From the IMG/VR virus record IMGVR_UViG_3300012927_000008, positions 1 through 52,425 of that record: DNA of 52,425 nt; one strand, 5' to 3'. Source of the stretch: a virus. Below, in pieces: positions 49,301-52,425 of this stretch; position 1 is the first letter of the stretch; every line of letters starts with the position of its first letter. The notes beneath the pieces are model-generated. The model was not told the DNA's origin. It searched no databases and saw only the letters and a program-made list of their open reading frames with translations. The translations under genes were made by a program, and so were the position numbers.

Positions 49301-49948
49301 GCGAACAGCCTTCCTTGTCGCAGTGCGGCCTCGATTCTCCGGCAAGCGATGTCGAAATAGCCCTCATCCAACTCAACGCCGATGGACGGACGGCCAAGTT
49401 CGTTAGCTGCGATGATCGTTGCGGCGGATCCCATAAAGGGATCTACTATGGTGCCGCGCGTCCATTCAATGATAGCACGCATCAGTTGCACGGGCTTCTC
49501 GGTCGGATGATGCTCATTACCGGTTCGTGGTGCCCGAATGACATCGGCCGGACGCGCTCTGGGAAAATCGTGCTGCGGGCCGGGATAGAATAGGATGCTC
49601 TCGGTTTGACGCCCATGCTCATGTTCAAGATCGCCCATTGAGTGATTGTCCTTGACCCAAGTCACCAAAGATTTTGGCTTCGGCACGGCAGTAAGATTAT
49701 CCCATCTACAGAATAGATAAGAGGAATGAGAAGGCCTTAGACCGCATGCCCAAAGCAATAACTCATCATCCTTGTCGTTTGCGATGGCAGCGTGCTTTTC
49801 GATTCGATAGTTTGAACGGAATGCCATTCCAAATGGCGGATCAGAGACTACGGCCCACATACCAAGCCCCCCCCCCTGCTATGTCAACCACATCGCGGCA
49901 ATCGGCTAAATGCAGGGTTGCAAGACCGATGGTCTCGATGCGGCTCAT
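49297..49948 (-). pseudogene. beta-class DNA methyltransferase, out of frame at a G10 tract
   Basis: The natural start ATG 49948 overlaps the stop of the partner gene (ATGA) and gives MSRIETIGLATLHLADCRDVVDIAG. A run of ten G (coding strand, 49876-49867) follows, and translation ends at 49841 after 35 residues. With nine G the frame runs on as GGGLGMWAVVSDPPFGMAF ... HHPTEKPVQLMRAIIEW ... DPFMGSAATIIAANELGRPSIGVELDEGYFDIACRRI, giving 216 residues. DPPF is motif IV and DPFMGS motif I, the beta-class order. An internal ATG at 49860 could still give a shortened protein. Confidence 0.85.
49867..49876 (-). repeat. G10 homopolymer in methyltransferase coding sequence
   Basis: Ten consecutive G on the coding strand, 24 codons after the start. 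Nine (or twelve) G restore the frame. Long G tracts of this kind are classic slipped-strand phase-variation switches in bacterial DNA methyltransferase genes; a sequencing error is the alternative. Confidence 0.8.
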
Positions 49949-50661
49949 CCGAACAAAACTCCTTGGCGTTGTGCATCTTCGATGCGCTTGCAGGCGACTG
50001 AGAACCATTTTTCGCACTGCTCTATGCCAATGAAACGACGTCCCTCAAGCATTGCGGCCACCCCTGTCGTCCCACTTCCCATGAAAGCATCGCAGATCAT
50101 CTGATCCGGATTGCTGTAGAGAGCGACAAGTTCGCGCATTAATCGCACGGGCTTTTCCGTAGGATGGCCGCCGGGCCGATCGCCGTTGACGTTGTGCGTG
50201 AAGACCCCACGACGTCCCCCCCCGTTCCATGAGCGATATCCCGGCGCACACCATGCGGTAACGGCGCACTCAAAACCGCGCGCAGCGCCTTGGCCGTTGA
50301 AACGCGGGGCAGAGTCTGGCTTCACCCAAGCAAGGCAGGTATCGTATTTCGCGCCCGCTGCCTGCAGATCGTCACGCCATGCTCGCACACCCTCGGCTAG
50401 AGTAAACAGGATAACCCAACCATTCGACGTCTCTACACAGAGTTTTGCGATGTCCGATCGCACGGCGTTGATGCCCGCGAAGCCAATATCTTCGATCATG
50501 GCCTGCCCATCGTTTCGCCGGATGCGGCCAATCGCGGCGTGCAGCTCGTCCTCATAAGGCGGGTCGCTGATGATATGGTCAACGCCCTGAATCGTCTGCA
50601 GAATATCCAGACAGTTGCCAAGATACAGCGTCGCATTGCCAATCACTTCCGTGCGGATCAT
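49945..50661 (-). CDS. beta-class DNA methyltransferase
   Basis: A 238-residue product. ATG 50661 overlaps the Cro-like gene stop (ATGA). DHIISDPPYEDELHAA holds motif IV (DPPY). GHPTEKPVRLMRELV and CDAFMGSGTTGVAAMLEGRRFIGIEQCEKWFSVACKRI hold motifs I and X at the C-terminus, the beta-class order (N6-adenine or N4-cytosine). It is paralogous to the next gene (HPTEKPVxLMR). A run of eight G lies in the codons for WNGGGRRG, in frame here. Confidence 0.9.
   Translation of the reverse strand: MIRTEVIGNATLYLGNCLDILQTIQGVDHIISDPPYEDELHAAIGRIRRNDGQAMIEDIGFAGINAVRSDIAKLCVETSNGWVILFTLAEGVRAWRDDLQAAGAKYDTCLAWVKPDSAPRFNGQGAARGFECAVTAWCAPGYRSWNGGGRRGVFTHNVNGDRPGGHPTEKPVRLMRELVALYSNPDQMICDAFMGSGTTGVAAMLEGRRFIGIEQCEKWFSVACKRIEDAQRQGVLFG
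50216..50223 (-). repeat. G8 homopolymer in methyltransferase coding sequence
   Basis: Eight G on the coding strand encode part of NGGGRR in the first methyltransferase. The frame is intact at eight. It is the second long G run in this tandem gene pair. Confidence 0.7.
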
Positions 50662-50843
50662 GCCAGCCATGCCTCGGTCTTGACGGCTCCGCGCGTCGCA
50701 ATCTCAATCTGATGAGCCATTTCTAGCGATGGCCTCAGTTTTCCACTGACAAGACGCGAAACCGTCGCAGGCGTTGTTCCAAGCGTGAGAGCAAAATCGC
50801 GCTGCTTGATGCGGCGCTCCGCCAAATATGATTTGAGGTTCAT
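50658..50843 (-). CDS. Cro/CI-like HTH repressor, small
   Basis: A 61-residue product. LKSYLAERRIKQRDFALTLGTTPATVSRLVSGKLRPSLEMAHQIEIATRGAV is a complete XRE/Cro helix-turn-helix fold. It is read leftward from the divergent control region, and the inverted repeat at 50857-50897 lies just upstream of its start. It probably represses its own and the opposing promoter. Confidence 0.85.
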   Translation of the reverse strand: MNLKSYLAERRIKQRDFALTLGTTPATVSRLVSGKLRPSLEMAHQIEIATRGAVKTEAWLA

Positions 50844-50856
50844 AATCCACCACCTA

Positions 50857-50897
50857 AAGCGCTAAAATAAATTACGCAACATGCAATTTTAGCGCTT
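50857..50897. promoter_or_regulatory. operator candidate in the divergent control region
   Basis: AAGCGCTAAAAT (50857-50868) and its exact complement ATTTTAGCGCTT (50886-50897) are separated by 17 bases. Each arm contains the palindrome AGCGCT. The repeat is A+T-rich and lies between the leftward Cro-like gene and the rightward early genes, where overlapping promoters are expected. Binding by the Cro-like protein is inference. Confidence 0.7.
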
Positions 50898-50966
50898 GCA
50901 ACTCGAACGCCCATCGGGCATCAATGCCTCATCGAAACCGGAACAACCGATCGAGGAACAGCCAAG

Positions 50967-51206
50967 ATGCTTATCGCCATCCCAGCCGGAACTGATCTCC
51001 GCTCATCTCCTGAGCACTATGATGCGAAGACTGAGCGCATGGTTGAGGATTTCCGTGCTCGCTACGCCAAGATCGACGCCGCTTACGGAGATCGCGCTGC
51101 CGCAACGATACGGAATATATGTGCGATCTGGCGCCCAGCCTTGGTGAAGGACGATATGCCGGGCGTCAGCGCCCTCAACGAAAAACTGGCAGGAGTGAAA
51201 CTATAA
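50967..51206 (+). CDS. hypothetical early protein, 79 aa
   Basis: The first rightward gene after the control region. ATG 50967 follows GAGGAA. The product MLIAIPAGTDLRSSPEHYDAKTERMVEDFRARYAKIDAAYGDRAAATIRNICAIWRPAL is helical. No family was recognised. Confidence 0.65.
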   Translation: MLIAIPAGTDLRSSPEHYDAKTERMVEDFRARYAKIDAAYGDRAAATIRNICAIWRPALVKDDMPGVSALNEKLAGVKL

Positions 51207-51475
51207 TGTTCGTCACCAAGAAACGCTACGATGTGGCGCGCGCCCATGCTGATTATGCCTCTTCGGTATCAAAGGGGCTGGCTGAAAAACTCGATAAGGT
51301 TTCGACTGAACTGGAGAAATTGCGCAATGCTCACCGCGCACTCGGTTCGGCCGCTTTCGATTCTCAGCAGCTCGCCAAGGCGCTCCAGATTGAACTGGAC
51401 ACCATCAAGAATCAGCGCCTCGCCAATCTGGCAAACGCCAACGCTAAGCGCCGGGCAGCAAAGGAGAAAGCGTGA
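51206..51475 (+). CDS. coiled-coil early protein, 89 aa
   Basis: ATG 51206 follows AGGAGTG and touches the previous stop. SVSKGLAEKLDKVSTELEKLRNAHRALGSAAFDSQQLAKALQIELDTIKNQRLANLANANAKRRAAKEK is a coiled coil with a basic end. Function unknown. Confidence 0.65.
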   Translation: MFVTKKRYDVARAHADYASSVSKGLAEKLDKVSTELEKLRNAHRALGSAAFDSQQLAKALQIELDTIKNQRLANLANANAKRRAAKEKA

Positions 51476-51822
51476 TGTTTGCGACCATCTATGGCGCCAA
51501 CAGTCCGCTGGCCCGCTGCAGCAGGTGCGGGAGTCAAAAGCAATTCCATGGTCGCGTAGGTCACTACTGCACCAACTTCACCGCCGAGACCATCCACGAC
51601 ATCGACGCGCCGGATCTGAACAACGCCGACCTGTATCGGGCCATCTCGTGGGCGGACAAGCGCTATGGCGAACTGACGGCCGGGAGCGCATCCGATCCCG
51701 AATGGGACGAGGCTGAGGAGCATAGCGACCGCGCCAAGGCCTGCCGTGCTGAATTGCAGGCCCGCGTCAAGGCGACGTTCGGGCTGGAATGGGACGCGCT
51801 CATGCGGGTGATGGAGGGATGA
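51475..51822 (+). CDS. hypothetical protein with N-terminal zinc motif, 115 aa
   Basis: ATG 51475 overlaps the previous stop. ARCSRCGSQKQFHGRVGHYC is a CxxC ... HxxxC zinc-binding pattern; the rest is helical and acidic. It could be a nucleic-acid- or protein-binding early factor. No family was recognised. Confidence 0.6.
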   Translation: MFATIYGANSPLARCSRCGSQKQFHGRVGHYCTNFTAETIHDIDAPDLNNADLYRAISWADKRYGELTAGSASDPEWDEAEEHSDRAKACRAELQARVKATFGLEWDALMRVMEG

Positions 51823-51974
51823 CCGTGCCCCAACCCATCGAGCCCACGGCTAAGCAGCCCGGCGATCTGATTTTGACTTCTCAGGGATTGGTACGGGTCC
51901 AGCCGGACGGCAGCACGCGGCCTTGGAAGCGCACGAGACGACATCCGGCGCAATCATGCGTGATCGGCCAGTAG
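51819..51974 (+). CDS. hypothetical protein, 51 aa
   Basis: ATG 51819 overlaps the previous stop (ATGA). MTVPQPIEPTAKQPGDLILTSQGLVRVQPDGSTRPWKRTRR is a short beta piece with a basic tail. No family was recognised. Confidence 0.55.
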   Translation: MTVPQPIEPTAKQPGDLILTSQGLVRVQPDGSTRPWKRTRRHPAQSCVIGQ

Positions 51975-52025
51975 TCGTCCCCACCAACTGCTGGCCGCAC
52001 CCCATAATTTCACAAGGAGGCATAA

Positions 52026-52406
52026 ATGATTGACATCAATTCTCTCACTATCGGACAGGCGAAAGAGCTGGCCACGTTGCTCGCACCTATTGCGTTTTCC
52101 GCTCCCATCGCGCCAGATGATGGTGAGGTCACGCCAGTCGTCGTCTGCACAGACAAGCGCGGCGTTGTGTTCGGCTATACCACGAACGCCCACGCTCGCC
52201 CGATCGTTCTGACAACGGCCCGTATGTGCCTCTACTGGTCGAGCGATGTCGGTGGCGTGTTCGGCCTCGCCGAGAAGGGGCCAACCAAAGATTGCAAGAT
52301 CAGCGCAACCGCACCGAAACTCTCGCTTGAGGGCGTGACGGCAGTTTTCGAGGTTGATCCTATCGCAGAGAAAGCGTGGGCCAAGGCTCCCGTCCAAGGC
52401 CGCTAA
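52026..52406 (+). CDS. DUF6948-like early protein, 126 aa
   Basis: ATG 52026 follows AAGGAGG at ideal distance. MIDINSLTIGQAKELATLL, then PVVVCTDKRGVVFGYTTNAHARPIVLTTARMCLYWS ... GGVFGLAEKG matches the pattern of the DUF6948 phage family (VVVRTYxxGVxFG ... V.L..AR.IW.W). Function unknown. Confidence 0.7.
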   Translation: MIDINSLTIGQAKELATLLAPIAFSAPIAPDDGEVTPVVVCTDKRGVVFGYTTNAHARPIVLTTARMCLYWSSDVGGVFGLAEKGPTKDCKISATAPKLSLEGVTAVFEVDPIAEKAWAKAPVQGR

Positions 52407-52407
52407 A

Positions 52408-52425
52408 ATGGCGCGCGTGCTTAGC
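52408..52425 (+). CDS. start of the gene that continues at base 1
   Basis: ATG GCG CGC GTG CTT AGC fills exactly six codons to the end of the window. The next codon is GCC at 1-3, in the same frame as the 1-357 product. AAGG lies about 10 bases upstream. Confidence 0.65.

Noticed and set aside
1-52425. Window as a prophage fragment in a bacterial chromosome
   Set aside because: No host genes, integrase or attachment repeats were seen, and the ends join in frame within one operon. A complete circular phage genome explains this better.

Overview
The window is most simply read as one complete, circularly closed genome of a tailed bacteriophage with a contractile tail (a myovirus). A reading frame that opens at 52408 runs off the right end and continues in frame, without a stop, from base 1 to 357. 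Terminase, portal, DUF2184-type capsid, DUF3383-type tail sheath, tube, tape measure, baseplate plug, hub, spike and J proteins are all present, and no chromosomal housekeeping gene is seen. The G+C-rich coding, the family styles (DUF3309, DUF1376, SleB-type hydrolase, DUF2213 head genes) and the Pam3-like baseplate suggest an alphaproteobacterial host, perhaps a sphingomonad. That host call is inference. No integrase, large CI-type repressor or partition gene was found.

Layout. A divergent control region at 50844-50966 holds a 12-bp inverted repeat beside a small Cro/CI-like gene. Rightward from it, small early genes run from 50967 through the closure point to about 2955 (Lar/DUF551 protein, Dam-type methyltransferase and many small unknowns). 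They are followed by an isolated beta-helix tail spike (2991-4919), a terminator (5149-5182) and a SleB-like hydrolase with a small lipoprotein (5297-6027). Leftward from the control region come two beta-class DNA methyltransferases, a large acidic protein, a RusA-like resolvase, a DnaA domain IV protein, a PD-(D/E)XK protein and a DUF1376 replication gene carrying iterons (42.8-50.8 kb).

The packaging and head genes follow (23-42.8 kb), then the neck, tail and baseplate (12-23 kb), then lysis and fibre genes (6-12 kb). The two transcription directions converge at 6028-6031. A rightward island of small genes (29844-33164) interrupts the leftward late region, next to a tnpB-type element (28592-29724) whose frame is broken.

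The points most worth a second look are: a G10 homopolymer that puts one methyltransferase out of frame, with a G8 run in its tandem partner (possible phase variation); three 22-bp-phased iterons inside the DUF1376 gene (a lambda-O-like candidate origin); a T TTT TTT slippery site in the tail chaperone gene; a Nudix-DUF2213 head fusion; a truncated DnaA-like protein; and a 512-base hairpin-rich non-coding stretch in the rightward island. All assignments come from reading motifs and synteny by eye. No database search was run.
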